Source of the DNA: Pseudomonas pergaminensis
Lineage (GTDB): Bacteria; Pseudomonadota; Gammaproteobacteria; Pseudomonadales; Pseudomonadaceae
DNA: 64,000 nt
Assembly: GCF_024112395.2 (NCBI RefSeq)
Contig: NZ_CP078013.2
Coordinates: forward strand, 4,960,001 to 5,024,000
Direction: 5' to 3'
The notes beneath the pieces are model-generated. The model did no database searches and was not told the origin of the DNA. It saw only the letters and a program-made list of their open reading frames with translations. Made by a program: the position numbers and the translations under genes. This document shows, piece after piece, positions 1 through 8,486 of this stretch. Each line of letters begins with the position of its first letter. Positions within the stretch are counted from its first letter, which is position 1.

Positions 1-392
1 AAGATATCGGTGATGTCCCGACGGCGACACTTGGTGCCGTTGAGGAAGTAACTGTTCTGGCTGTCGCGGGTCACTTTGCGGCGAATGGAGATTTCCGCGT
101 AGGCCGCGTATTCGCCGATCAAGGTGCCGTCGGAGTTATCGAACACCAGTTCGATGCTCGCCTGGCTCACCGGCTTGCGGCTGGTGGAGCCGTTGAAGAT
201 GACGTCGGTCATCGACTCGCCACGCAGGTTCTTGGCCGAGCTCTCGCCCATCACCCAACGGACGGCGTCGATAATGTTCGACTTGCCGCAACCATTGGGC
301 CCGACCACCGCCGCCATGTTACTGGGGAAGTTCACCGTGGTCGGGTCGACGAAGGATTTGAACCCCGCCAGTTTGATGCACTTGAGCCGCAC
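1..392 (-). CDS. smc: Chromosome segregation protein SMC, N-terminal part (cut by window start)
   Basis: SMC ATPase of the condensin-like complex that organises the nucleoid. The minus-strand reading begins [14 protein letters not shown] and contains the Walker A motif GPNGCGKSN followed by [15 protein letters not shown], the signature of the SMC head. A GTG codon (complement of 390-392) is the start that gives this family-typical N-terminus. It lies two bases after the stop of the upstream GntR gene, so the two may be co-transcribed. The rest of the protein (coiled coil, hinge, C-terminal head) is outside the window. Confidence 0.93.
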   Translation of the reverse strand, partial: MRLKCIKLAGFKSFVDPTTVNFPSNMAAVVGPNGCGKSNIIDAVRWVMGESSAKNLRGESMTDVIFNGSTSRKPVSQASIELVFDNSDGTLIGEYAAYAEISIRRKVTRDSQNSYFLNGTKCRRRDITDI

Positions 393-394
393 GC

Positions 395-1054
395 TTAGGC
401 GTCCGCCAACGCTGCGATGACCAGCGAGCAGCTGCGCTGGCCGTAAGCCGACAGCACTTGGCGGATCTGCACCAAGTCACGCGCCAGCACGGCGGCGAGC
501 AGCTGTTCGAATAATGCCAGGTACTCGCTCATGGAGGCCTTGCGTTGATCCAGCGCCAGGTAATAGGCGCGGTTCATCGCCGGCTGCAGGTTCTCGACGG
601 TTTCCTGCAAATAAGGGTTATTGGCGAAGGGGTACGCGGCGCGCATCACGTTGAAGCTTTCTTCGACGAAAGCACGGATATCCTGGCGCTCGAAGCTGCT
701 CACCAGGCGCTGCTGGATCTGCAGGAACGGCGCCATGTCGGCCTGCACCTGCCAACCCTGGGCGACCGCATTGCCGAGCAGGATGTACAACTCACCCATC
801 AAGGTGCACAGGCTCTGCACCTTGTGCGCGGTGAGTTCGGTGACGTGGGCGCCCCGGCGCGGCAGGATTGCGATCAGGTGGCGGCGTTCGAGGATCAGCA
901 AGGCTTCGCGCACGGAACCACGGCTGACATTGAGTGCCAGCGTGACCTTTTGCTCCTGGATCCGCTCCCCAGGCTTGAGATCGCCGCGAATGATGCGTTC
1001 GGCGAGGTGGTGAGCAATTTGCTCGGCGAGACTGTCCGGCGCCTTGAACGTCAT
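395..1054 (-). CDS. GntR-family (FCD) transcriptional regulator, probably of xdhABC
   Basis: A 219-residue regulator with an N-terminal GntR winged helix (residues about 10-75, with [15 protein letters not shown] as recognition region) and a C-terminal all-helical FCD-type effector domain. The ATG at 1054 is preceded by GAAGGG at good spacing. It is divergent from xdhA across 280 bases that contain palindromes near a promoter, so control of xanthine dehydrogenase is a reasonable inference. Its stop is two bases before the smc start. The effector is not shown by sequence; a purine is guessed from context. Confidence 0.85.
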   Translation of the reverse strand: MTFKAPDSLAEQIAHHLAERIIRGDLKPGERIQEQKVTLALNVSRGSVREALLILERRHLIAILPRRGAHVTELTAHKVQSLCTLMGELYILLGNAVAQGWQVQADMAPFLQIQQRLVSSFERQDIRAFVEESFNVMRAAYPFANNPYLQETVENLQPAMNRAYYLALDQRKASMSEYLALFEQLLAAVLARDLVQIRQVLSAYGQRSCSLVIAALADA

Positions 1055-1238
1055 GTTTTCCCTTCAAAATCTTCTATCGGTACAAGCGCGGCAGTGTAGC
1101 GCATTGGCCCGCTGATGGCGCTACGCCCACCGTGGCGAATTTGGCATGAAATAAGCAACACGCAAAGCCCATAAGCCGCCAAAAACAACGGTTCCAGAAG
1201 ACTGGACCATAATTGAATGTGTTGCGATCGCGATTTCT

Positions 1239-1289
1239 TGACCTTCTGGTCAGAAAATCATTGACCGAAAAGTCAGACATGACTAGATT
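1239..1289 (+). promoter_or_regulatory. Probable sigma-70 promoter of xdhABC with two dyad operators
   Basis: A -35 element TTGACC (1261-1266) is followed after 17 bases by TAGATT (1284-1289). Two 14-base inverted repeats with 5-4-5 geometry sit here: TGACC-TTCT-GGTCA at 1239-1252 and AGTCA-GACA-TGACT at 1271-1284, the second inside the spacer and touching the -10. A third, looser dyad TGAC-N6-GTCA spans 1262-1275. The placement suits repression by the adjacent GntR protein; that assignment is inference. Confidence 0.5.
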
Positions 1290-1334
1290 CGGCGCAAAGC
1301 GGTTAACAACAATAATGAGTCTGCGAGGCCTTCC

Positions 1335-2783
1335 GTGATCCAGTTTTTACTTAACCAGGAACTCCGTAGCGAGCACGCCCTGGACCCCAACCTGACCGTG
1401 CTCAACTATTTGCGCGAGCACTTGGGCAAATCCGGCACCAAGGAAGGCTGCGCCAGCGGCGACTGCGGAGCCTGTACGGTGGTGGTCGGCGAGCTGCATA
1501 CCGATGCTCAAGGCGCCGAGCAGATCCGTTATCGCAGCCTCAACTCGTGCCTGACCTTTGTGTCGTCGTTGCACGGCAAACAACTGATCAGCGTCGAAGA
1601 CCTCAAGCACCAGGGCCAACTGCACAGCGTGCAACAGGCCATGGTGGAGTGCCACGGGTCGCAATGCGGCTTTTGCACCCCAGGCTTTGTGATGTCGCTG
1701 TTCGCCCTGCAAAAGAACAGCGACGCCCCCGACAGCCAGAAAGCCCATGAAGCCCTGGCCGGCAACCTGTGCCGCTGCACCGGTTATCGCCCGATTCTTG
1801 CCGCCGCCGAACAGGCCTGCTGCAACAAGCCCCAGGACCAGTTCGACAGCCGCCAGGCCGAGACCATCGCCCGTCTCAAAGCCATCGCGCCGACCCAAAC
1901 CGGTGAACTCAACAGTGGCGACAAACGCTGCCTGGTGCCGCTGACCGTCGCCGACCTGGCCGACCTCTATGACGCCTACCCGCAAGCCCGCCTGCTGGCG
2001 GGCGGCACCGACCTGGCGCTGGAAGTCACCCAGTTCCACCGCACGCTGCCGGTGATGATCTACGTCGGCAACATTGAAGAAATGAAGCGCATCGAAGACT
2101 TCGATGACCGCCTGGAAATCGGCGCCGCCGCCGCCCTCTCCGACTGCTACACCGCCTTGCACCACGCCTACCCGGATTTCGGCGAGCTGCTGCACCGCTT
2201 CGCTTCCCTGCAGATCCGCAACCAGGGCACCCTGGGCGGCAACATTGGCAACGCCTCGCCGATTGGGGACTCACCGCCGCTGCTGATCGCCCTCGGCGCG
2301 CAGATTGTGCTGTGCAAGGGCGAGACACGCCGCACCTTGGCGCTCGAAGACTATTTCATCGATTACCGCGTCACTGCCCGCCAGGACAGCGAGTTCATCG
2401 AGAAGATCATCGTGCCAAAAGGCCACACGTTGTTCCGCGCCTACAAAGTCTCCAAGCGCCTGGACGATGATATTTCCGCCGTCTGCGCTGCGTTCAATCT
2501 GAAGATCGACAACGGTGTGATCAGCGAGGCCCGCGTGGCGTTCGGCGGCATGGCTGCCACCCCCAAGCGCGCCAAAAGCTGCGAAGCCGCGTTGCTCGGC
2601 GCCACCTGGAACAGCGCCACCGTGGAGAAAGCCTGCGCCGCCCTGGCCGAGGATTTCACTCCGCTGTCGGACTTCCGCGCCAGCAAGGAATACCGCCTGC
2701 TCAGCGCGCAGAACCTGCTGCGCAAATACTTCATCGAACTGCAAACGCCGCACATCGAGACTCGGGTGACCGCTTATGTCTAA
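1335..2783 (+). CDS. xdhA: Xanthine dehydrogenase small subunit (2Fe-2S and FAD)
   Basis: Electron-transfer subunit of xanthine dehydrogenase, which oxidises hypoxanthine and xanthine to urate. The 482 residues carry the plant-ferredoxin [2Fe-2S] site (EGCASGDCGAC, Cys39/44/47, Cys72), the second [2Fe-2S] helical domain (CGFCTPGF ... NLCRCTGYRP), then the FAD-binding domain (LLAGGTDLALEV; GNIGNASPIGD) and the CO-dehydrogenase flavoprotein C-terminal domain. Length is usual for the bacterial two-subunit enzyme. It overlaps xdhB by 8 bases, so the two are translationally coupled. Confidence 0.95.
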   Translation: MIQFLLNQELRSEHALDPNLTVLNYLREHLGKSGTKEGCASGDCGACTVVVGELHTDAQGAEQIRYRSLNSCLTFVSSLHGKQLISVEDLKHQGQLHSVQQAMVECHGSQCGFCTPGFVMSLFALQKNSDAPDSQKAHEALAGNLCRCTGYRPILAAAEQACCNKPQDQFDSRQAETIARLKAIAPTQTGELNSGDKRCLVPLTVADLADLYDAYPQARLLAGGTDLALEVTQFHRTLPVMIYVGNIEEMKRIEDFDDRLEIGAAAALSDCYTALHHAYPDFGELLHRFASLQIRNQGTLGGNIGNASPIGDSPPLLIALGAQIVLCKGETRRTLALEDYFIDYRVTARQDSEFIEKIIVPKGHTLFRAYKVSKRLDDDISAVCAAFNLKIDNGVISEARVAFGGMAATPKRAKSCEAALLGATWNSATVEKACAALAEDFTPLSDFRASKEYRLLSAQNLLRKYFIELQTPHIETRVTAYV

Positions 2784-5178
2784 CCATCACGCCGTCGTTA
2801 AAACCCAGGCCGAACTCGCCGAGCTGTTCGCCCAGGACCTCACCTCCGGGGTCGGTCGCAGCGTCAAGCATGACAGCGCCGCCAAGCACGTATCCGGCGA
2901 GGCGCAGTACATCGATGACCGCCTGGAATTCCCCAACCAGTTGCACCTGTATGCGCGCATGTCCGACCGCGCCCACGCCCGCATCATCAGCATCGACACC
3001 ACGCCCTGCTATGCCTTTGAAGGCGTGCGCATTGTCATCACCCACGAAGACGTGCCGGGGCTGAAAGACATCGGCCCATTGATGCCGGGCGATCCATTGC
3101 TGGCGATCGACACCGTGCAGTTTGTCGGCCAGGTCGTACTGGCGGTCGCCGCCCGCGACCTGGAAACCGCACGCAAGGCCGCCATGGCAGCCGTGATCGA
3201 ATACGAAGACCTGGAACCGGTGCTGGACGTGGTCGAGGCCTTCCGTAAAAAACATTTCGTACTCGACAGCCACACCCACCAGCGCGGCGATTCGGCCGGC
3301 GCCTTGGCCACCGCAAAAAACCGCATCCAGGGCACGCTGCATATCGGCGGCCAGGAACACTTTTACCTGGAAACCCAGATTTCCTCGGTAATGCCCACCG
3401 AAGACGGCGGCATGATTGTCTACTGCTCCACGCAGAACCCCACCGAAGTGCAGAAGCTGGTGGCCGAAGTGCTGGACGTATCGATGAACAAGATCGTGGT
3501 CGACATGCGCCGCATGGGCGGTGGTTTTGGCGGCAAGGAAACCCAGGCGGCCAGCCCCGCATGCCTGTGTGCGGTGGTGGCGCGCCTGACTGGCCAGCCG
3601 ACCAAGATGCGCCTGCCGCGCGTCGAAGACATGTTGATGACCGGCAAGCGCCACCCCTTCTATATCGAATACGACGTGGGCTTCGACGACACAGGGCGCC
3701 TGCACGGGATCAACCTGGAGCTGGCGGGCAACTGCGGCTGTTCGCCGGACCTGTCCAACTCGATTGTCGACCGTGCGATGTTCCACGCTGACAATTCGTA
3801 TTACCTGGGCGATGCCACGGTCAACGGCCATCGCTGCAAGACCAACACCGCGTCCAACACCGCCTACCGTGGTTTCGGCGGCCCGCAAGGCATGGTTGCC
3901 ATCGAGGAAGTGATGGACGCCATCGCTCGCCATCTGGCGCTGGACCCACTGGCGGTGCGCAAGGCCAACTATTACGGCAAGACCGAGCGCAACGTCACCC
4001 ACTACTATCAGACCGTCGAGCACAACATGCTCGAAGAGATGACCGCCGAGCTTGAGGCCAGCAGCCAATACGCCGAACGCCGCGAAGCGATTCGCCTGTA
4101 CAACGCCCACAGCCCGATCCTGAAAAAAGGCCTGGCATTGACCCCGGTGAAGTTCGGCATTTCGTTTACCGCCAGCTTCCTCAACCAGGCCGGTGCACTG
4201 ATCCATATCTACACCGACGGCAGCATCCACTTGAACCACGGCGGCACCGAAATGGGCCAGGGCCTGAACACCAAGGTCGCGCAAGTGGTGGCCGAGGTGT
4301 TCCAGGTGGACATCGACCGTGTACAGATCACCGCCACCAACACGGACAAGGTGCCCAACACCTCGCCAACGGCGGCCTCCAGCGGTGCCGACCTGAACGG
4401 CAAGGCTGCGCAGAACGCCGCCGAAACCATCAAGCAACGCCTGGTGGAATTCGCCGCACGCAAATACGACGTGAGTGAAGCGGATGTGGAATTCCACAAC
4501 GGCCACGTGCGCGTGCGTGACCAGATCCTCACCTTCGAAGCGTTGATCCAACAGGCGTATTTTGCCCAGGTCTCGCTGTCGAGCACCGGCTTCTACAAGA
4601 CCCCGAAAATCTTCTATGACCGCAGCCAGTCCCGTGGTCGGCCGTTCTACTACTTCGCGTTCGGGGCGGCCTGCTGCGAAGTGATCGTCGACACCCTCAC
4701 CGGCGAATACAAGATGCTGCGTACCGACATCCTCCATGACGTGGGCGCCTCGCTGAACCCGGCCATCGACATTGGCCAGGTAGAAGGCGGGTTTATCCAG
4801 GGTATGGGCTGGCTGACCATGGAAGAGCTGGTGTGGAACAACAAGGGCAAGCTGATGACCAATGGCCCGGCCAGCTACAAGATCCCGGCCGTGGCCGACA
4901 TGCCGCTGGACCTGCGGGTGAAGCTGGTGGAAAACCGCAAGAACCCGGAAGACACGGTGTTCCATTCCAAGGCCGTGGGCGAACCGCCGTTCATGCTGGG
5001 GATTGCTTCGTGGTGCGCGATCAAGGACGCGGTGGCGAGCCTGGGTGACTATCGCCATCAACCCAAGATCGATGCGCCAGCGACGCCGGAGCGGGTGTTG
5101 TGGGGGTGTGAGCAAATGCGGCAGTTGCAAACCACCCCACCCCCTGTAGGCGCTGGCTTGCCAGCGATGACGGCCTGA
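2776..5178 (+). CDS. xdhB: Xanthine dehydrogenase large subunit (molybdopterin)
   Basis: Molybdenum-cofactor subunit of xanthine dehydrogenase. Visible motifs are GGGFGGKE, AYRGFGGPQGM (substrate arginine region), GGTEMGQGL and KAVGEPPF with the catalytic glutamate. At 800 residues it is slightly longer than family members of about 780-790. The excess is the last residues, VGAGLPAM plus TA, which are encoded by a REP palindrome at 5149-5173. The native stop therefore seems to have been lost or displaced by a REP sequence. It is followed after 21 bases by xdhC. Confidence 0.95.
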   Translation: MSNHHAVVKTQAELAELFAQDLTSGVGRSVKHDSAAKHVSGEAQYIDDRLEFPNQLHLYARMSDRAHARIISIDTTPCYAFEGVRIVITHEDVPGLKDIGPLMPGDPLLAIDTVQFVGQVVLAVAARDLETARKAAMAAVIEYEDLEPVLDVVEAFRKKHFVLDSHTHQRGDSAGALATAKNRIQGTLHIGGQEHFYLETQISSVMPTEDGGMIVYCSTQNPTEVQKLVAEVLDVSMNKIVVDMRRMGGGFGGKETQAASPACLCAVVARLTGQPTKMRLPRVEDMLMTGKRHPFYIEYDVGFDDTGRLHGINLELAGNCGCSPDLSNSIVDRAMFHADNSYYLGDATVNGHRCKTNTASNTAYRGFGGPQGMVAIEEVMDAIARHLALDPLAVRKANYYGKTERNVTHYYQTVEHNMLEEMTAELEASSQYAERREAIRLYNAHSPILKKGLALTPVKFGISFTASFLNQAGALIHIYTDGSIHLNHGGTEMGQGLNTKVAQVVAEVFQVDIDRVQITATNTDKVPNTSPTAASSGADLNGKAAQNAAETIKQRLVEFAARKYDVSEADVEFHNGHVRVRDQILTFEALIQQAYFAQVSLSSTGFYKTPKIFYDRSQSRGRPFYYFAFGAACCEVIVDTLTGEYKMLRTDILHDVGASLNPAIDIGQVEGGFIQGMGWLTMEELVWNNKGKLMTNGPASYKIPAVADMPLDLRVKLVENRKNPEDTVFHSKAVGEPPFMLGIASWCAIKDAVASLGDYRHQPKIDAPATPERVLWGCEQMRQLQTTPPPVGAGLPAMTA
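5148..5174 (+). repeat. REP palindrome inside the xdhB 3' coding end
   Basis: The sequence CTGTAGGCGCTGGCTTGCC and its following GCGATGACGGC match the REP units elsewhere in the window (for example 11768 and 50622) with a GCTGGC variant of the stem. It is read in frame as VGAGLPAM at the xdhB C-terminus. Confidence 0.75.
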
Positions 5179-5199
5179 CAGACACCACAAGAGGTGACT

Positions 5200-6039
5200 A
5201 TGAACAACTGGATCAGCGCCCTCGCCGACCTGCAAAACCGGGGTGAACCCTGCGTGCTGGTGACCATCATCGAAGAGCTCGGCTCCACGCCGCGCAATGC
5301 CGGTTCGAAGATGGTGATCAGCGCCGCTCAGACCTTCGACACCATCGGGGGCGGGCACCTGGAATACAAGGCGATGCAGATCGCCCGCGACATGCTTGTG
5401 CGTGGCCAGCAGAACACCCATCTGGAGCGCTTCAGCCTCGGCGCGAGCCTGGGCCAGTGCTGTGGCGGCGTGACGGTGTTGCTGTTCGAGCCCATGGGCC
5501 AGGTGCAGGCACAGATCGCGGTGTTTGGCGCCGGCCATGTCGGCCGTGCGCTGGTGCCGTTGCTGGCGAGCCTGCCGTGCCGGGTGCGCTGGATCGATTC
5601 CCGTGACCAGGAGTTTCCGGAACATATCCCCCAGGGCGTGCGTAAAATCGTCAGCGAAGAGCCGGTCGACGAAATTGCCGACTTGCCGGTGGGCAGTTAC
5701 TGCATCGTCATGACCCACAATCACGCGCTGGACCTGGAACTGACTGCCGCCCTGCTCAAACGCAATGACTTCGCCTACTTCGGCCTGATCGGCTCGAAGA
5801 CCAAACGCGTCAAGTTCGAACACCGCCTGCGTGACCGTGGCTTCGACACCGCTCAGCTGCAACGCATGCGCTGCCCCATGGGCCTCACCGAGGTGAAGGG
5901 CAAGTTGCCGGTGGAGATCGCCATCTCCATCGCCGGGGAAATCATCGCCACCTATAACGCCAATTTCGGCCAGCACACCGCCAGCGCCGAACCTATTGCC
6001 AAACTGCTGCCGGCTTCACGTCGCAGCCAAGCCATTTGA
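5200..6039 (+). CDS. xdhC: Xanthine dehydrogenase accessory protein XdhC
   Basis: Factor that binds the molybdenum cofactor, has it sulfurated and inserts it into XdhB; not a subunit of the mature enzyme. The 279-residue protein has the XdhC/CoxI N-terminal domain (LGSTPRNAGSKMVIS, GGGHLEY) and a C-terminal Rossmann-like domain (VFGAGHVGRALVPLLA; FGLIGSKTKRVKF). The ATG at 5200 is preferred over GTG 5194 because AGAGG at 5190-5194 is then well spaced. It lies in the xdhABC-guaD operon, 12 bases before guaD. Confidence 0.93.
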   Translation: MNNWISALADLQNRGEPCVLVTIIEELGSTPRNAGSKMVISAAQTFDTIGGGHLEYKAMQIARDMLVRGQQNTHLERFSLGASLGQCCGGVTVLLFEPMGQVQAQIAVFGAGHVGRALVPLLASLPCRVRWIDSRDQEFPEHIPQGVRKIVSEEPVDEIADLPVGSYCIVMTHNHALDLELTAALLKRNDFAYFGLIGSKTKRVKFEHRLRDRGFDTAQLQRMRCPMGLTEVKGKLPVEIAISIAGEIIATYNANFGQHTASAEPIAKLLPASRRSQAI

Positions 6040-6051
6040 ATTGAGATCACC

Positions 6052-7356
6052 ATGCCTTTGACTCGCAAAGCCTACCGTGCCGCCCTTCTGCACAGCATCG
6101 CCGACCCTGCTGAAGTGGGGATAGAAGCCTCCTACGAATATTTCGAAGACGGCCTGCTGGTGATCGAAAACGGTCAGATCAGTGCCCTTGGCCATGCCAG
6201 CGATTTGCTGCCAACCCTGCCCGCCGACATCGAAATCACCCACTACCAGGACGCGCTGATCACGCCCGGCCTGATCGACACCCACATCCACCTGCCGCAA
6301 ACCGGCATGGTCGGCGCCTATGGCGAGCAGTTGCTCGACTGGCTCAACACCTACACCTTCCCGTGCGAAAGCCAGTTCGCCGACAAGGCCCACGCCGAAG
6401 AAGTCGCGGATATTTTCATCAAGGAACTGCTGCGCAATGGCACCACCACCGCGCTGGTGTTTGGCAGCGTGCACCCGCAGTCGGTGAATGCGTTCTTTGA
6501 AGCCGCCGAGAAACTCGACCTGCGCATGATCGCCGGCAAGGTGATGATGGACCGCAATGCGCCGGACTACCTGACCGACACCGCCGAATCCGGCTACCAG
6601 GAAAGCAAGGCGCTGATCGAACGCTGGCACGGCAAGGGTCGCCTGCACTACGCGGTCACGCCACGTTTTGCACCGACCAGCACACCCGAGCAACTGGCGC
6701 TGGCCGGGCAACTGCTGGGCGAATACCCCGACCTGTACATGCAAACGCACATCAGCGAGAACAAGCAGGAAGTCGAGTGGGTGAAGGAGCTGTTTCCGGA
6801 GCGCAAGGGCTACCTGGATGTGTACGACCACTACAAATTGCTGGGCGAGCGCTCTGTGTTTGCCCATGGCGTGCACCTGTGTGATGACGAGTGCGCACGG
6901 TTGGCAGAGACGGGTTCGGCGGTCGCGTTCTGCCCGACCTCGAACTTCTTCCTCGGCAGCGGCTTGTTCAACCTGCCGATGGCCGAGAAGCACAAGCTGA
7001 ACGTGGGCCTGGGTACTGACGTAGGCGGCGGCACCAGTTTCTCACTGCTGCAAACCCTGAACGAAGCGTACAAGGTCATGCAATTGCAGGGCGCGCGGTT
7101 GAGCCCGTTCAAATCGCTGTACCTGGCCACCCTGGGCGGTGCGCGGGCGCTGCGCCTTGAAGACAAGATCGGCACCCTGCAACCGGGTACGGACGCGGAC
7201 TTCCTGGTGCTGGACTACAACGCCACGCCGCTGCTGAGCTATCGCTTGAAACAGGCGAAGAACATCGCCGAGACGTTGTTTGTGCTGATGACGCTGGGGG
7301 ATGACCGGACGGTGTTGCAGACGTATGCAGCCGGGCAGCTGGTGCACCAGCGCTAA
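6052..7356 (+). CDS. guaD: Guanine deaminase
   Basis: Hydrolyses guanine to xanthine and ammonia, feeding XdhAB. The 434-residue amidohydrolase shows the metal-binding DTHIHLPQ (His78, His80), the AHGVHL histidine and GLGTDVGGG with the metal/catalytic aspartate. Length and motifs match the GuaD family of about 430-450 residues. It is the fourth gene of the purine operon and is followed by a REP pair that could end or stabilise the transcript. Confidence 0.95.
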   Translation: MPLTRKAYRAALLHSIADPAEVGIEASYEYFEDGLLVIENGQISALGHASDLLPTLPADIEITHYQDALITPGLIDTHIHLPQTGMVGAYGEQLLDWLNTYTFPCESQFADKAHAEEVADIFIKELLRNGTTTALVFGSVHPQSVNAFFEAAEKLDLRMIAGKVMMDRNAPDYLTDTAESGYQESKALIERWHGKGRLHYAVTPRFAPTSTPEQLALAGQLLGEYPDLYMQTHISENKQEVEWVKELFPERKGYLDVYDHYKLLGERSVFAHGVHLCDDECARLAETGSAVAFCPTSNFFLGSGLFNLPMAEKHKLNVGLGTDVGGGTSFSLLQTLNEAYKVMQLQGARLSPFKSLYLATLGGARALRLEDKIGTLQPGTDADFLVLDYNATPLLSYRLKQAKNIAETLFVLMTLGDDRTVLQTYAAGQLVHQR

Positions 7357-7380
7357 TTTCAGCCACACAACAAAACCAAA

Positions 7381-7471
7381 TGTGGGAGCGGGCTTGCTCG
7401 CGAATGCGCAGTGTCAGTCAACAGATGTATTGACTGATCCACCGCATTCGCGAGCAAGCCCGCTCCCACAT
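7381..7471. repeat. REP doublet (inverted pair)
   Basis: TGTGGGAGCGGGCTTGCTCG at 7381 is mirrored by CGAGCAAGCCCGCTCCCACA ending at 7470, with about 45 bases between the arms. It lies between the convergent guaD and GntR genes. Confidence 0.9.
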
Positions 7472-7496
7472 TTTTGTCCCCGGTGAATCAGGGAAA

Positions 7497-8261
7497 CTAC
7501 AGCTTTATTGAGGAACGCCCCGGCTTCTTGGTCTGCAACAAATGCGAGAACACCGCATGCAAATCATCCGACGCGCTCTCTTCATCGAGGTTGAGCTTGC
7601 TGTCGATATGGTCCATGTGATGCATCATCAGGTTCACCGCCAGCGCCGCGTCCCGTGCTTCGATCGCGTCGATCAACTGGGTGTGCTCATCGTAGGAACA
7701 GTGCGAGCGGTTGCCGCTTTCGTACTGGGCGATGATCAATGAAGTCTGGGATACCAGGCTGCGCTGGAAGCTGATGAGCGGGGCGTTCTTCGCCGCTTCG
7801 GCCAGCTTGAGGTGGAACTCGCCAGAGAGGCGGATGCCCGCACCACGATCGCCACGGGAGAAGCTGTCGCGCTCATCGTTGACCATCTGGCGCAGTTCGG
7901 CCAACTGTTCGGCCGTGGCGTGCTGCACCGCCAATTCAGTGATCGCCCGCTCCACCAGACGCCGCGCGAGGAACACCTGGCGTGCTTCCTCGACACTCGG
8001 GCTGGCCACCACCGCACCGCGATTGGGCCGCAGCAGCACCACGCCTTCATGGGCCAGGCGCGACAGGGCACGGCGAATGATGGTGCGGCTCACGCCAAAG
8101 ATTTCGCCCAGTGCCTCTTCACTCAACTTGGTACCGGGTGCCAGGCGTTGTTCGAGGATCGCCTCGAAGATATGCGCATAGACGATATCGTCCTGGGTTC
8201 CGCTGCGACCAGCCTTGCCGGCACGCGGTTGTTTCTTGAGAGGTTGCAACTGTTCGTTCAT
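7497..8261 (-). CDS. GntR-family (FCD) transcriptional regulator
   Basis: A 254-residue regulator with a GntR winged helix (EILEQRLAPGTKLSEEALGEIFGVSRT region, about residues 35-95) and an FCD effector domain. An ATG at 8261 is chosen; an in-frame GTG at 8267 is possible, and neither has a strong Shine-Dalgarno. It converges on guaD and is divergent from the BenE-family transporter. A TTGT-AC-ACAA dyad in the shared intergenic region (8350-8359) fits an FCD-family operator. Likely target is the transporter and/or purine genes (inference). Confidence 0.85.
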   Translation of the reverse strand: MNEQLQPLKKQPRAGKAGRSGTQDDIVYAHIFEAILEQRLAPGTKLSEEALGEIFGVSRTIIRRALSRLAHEGVVLLRPNRGAVVASPSVEEARQVFLARRLVERAITELAVQHATAEQLAELRQMVNDERDSFSRGDRGAGIRLSGEFHLKLAEAAKNAPLISFQRSLVSQTSLIIAQYESGNRSHCSYDEHTQLIDAIEARDAALAVNLMMHHMDHIDSKLNLDEESASDDLHAVFSHLLQTKKPGRSSIKL

Positions 8262-8349
8262 GGGCACTCGGGTATGGAGAACGGCGGCGAATTAACGGTA
8301 ATACGGCAACAGCGTGTCGCTGGCAAGTATCACCTAAAATCAGGGCACA

Positions 8350-8359
8350 TTGTACACAA
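8350..8359. promoter_or_regulatory. TTGT-N2-ACAA dyad, candidate GntR operator
   Basis: The perfect 10-base palindrome-like dyad TTGTACACAA lies between divergent GntR (8261) and transporter (8487) genes. The same TTGT-N2-ACAA geometry recurs at 52400-52409 and 59887-59896. Confidence 0.45.
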
Positions 8360-8486
8360 CCCAATGCGCCAACACACTGTACGGCTGTTTGCGCCGTCGG
8401 CTGTATTGCAATGAGTCGTTACGTTTAAGTTTAGGCTTGAATCCGTGCCGACAACGGCAAACACCCAGGTAAAAGGAACACCTTCC

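Noticed and set aside
2731-5976. A 1081-codon open frame on the minus strand opposite xdhB and xdhC
   Set aside because: It mirrors the codon phase of strong plus-strand genes in GC-rich DNA, has low-complexity His/Val/Ala-rich composition and no recognisable domain. Similar long antisense frames occur at 45587-48508, 32817-34760 and 14429-16693.
7301-7486. Open frames running through REP sequences, with GAGLLANAQ-like or IAGKPAPT-like peptides
   Set aside because: These peptides are translations of REP units and appear wherever a REP is open in a frame. Only the one at the xdhB end is in a real gene.
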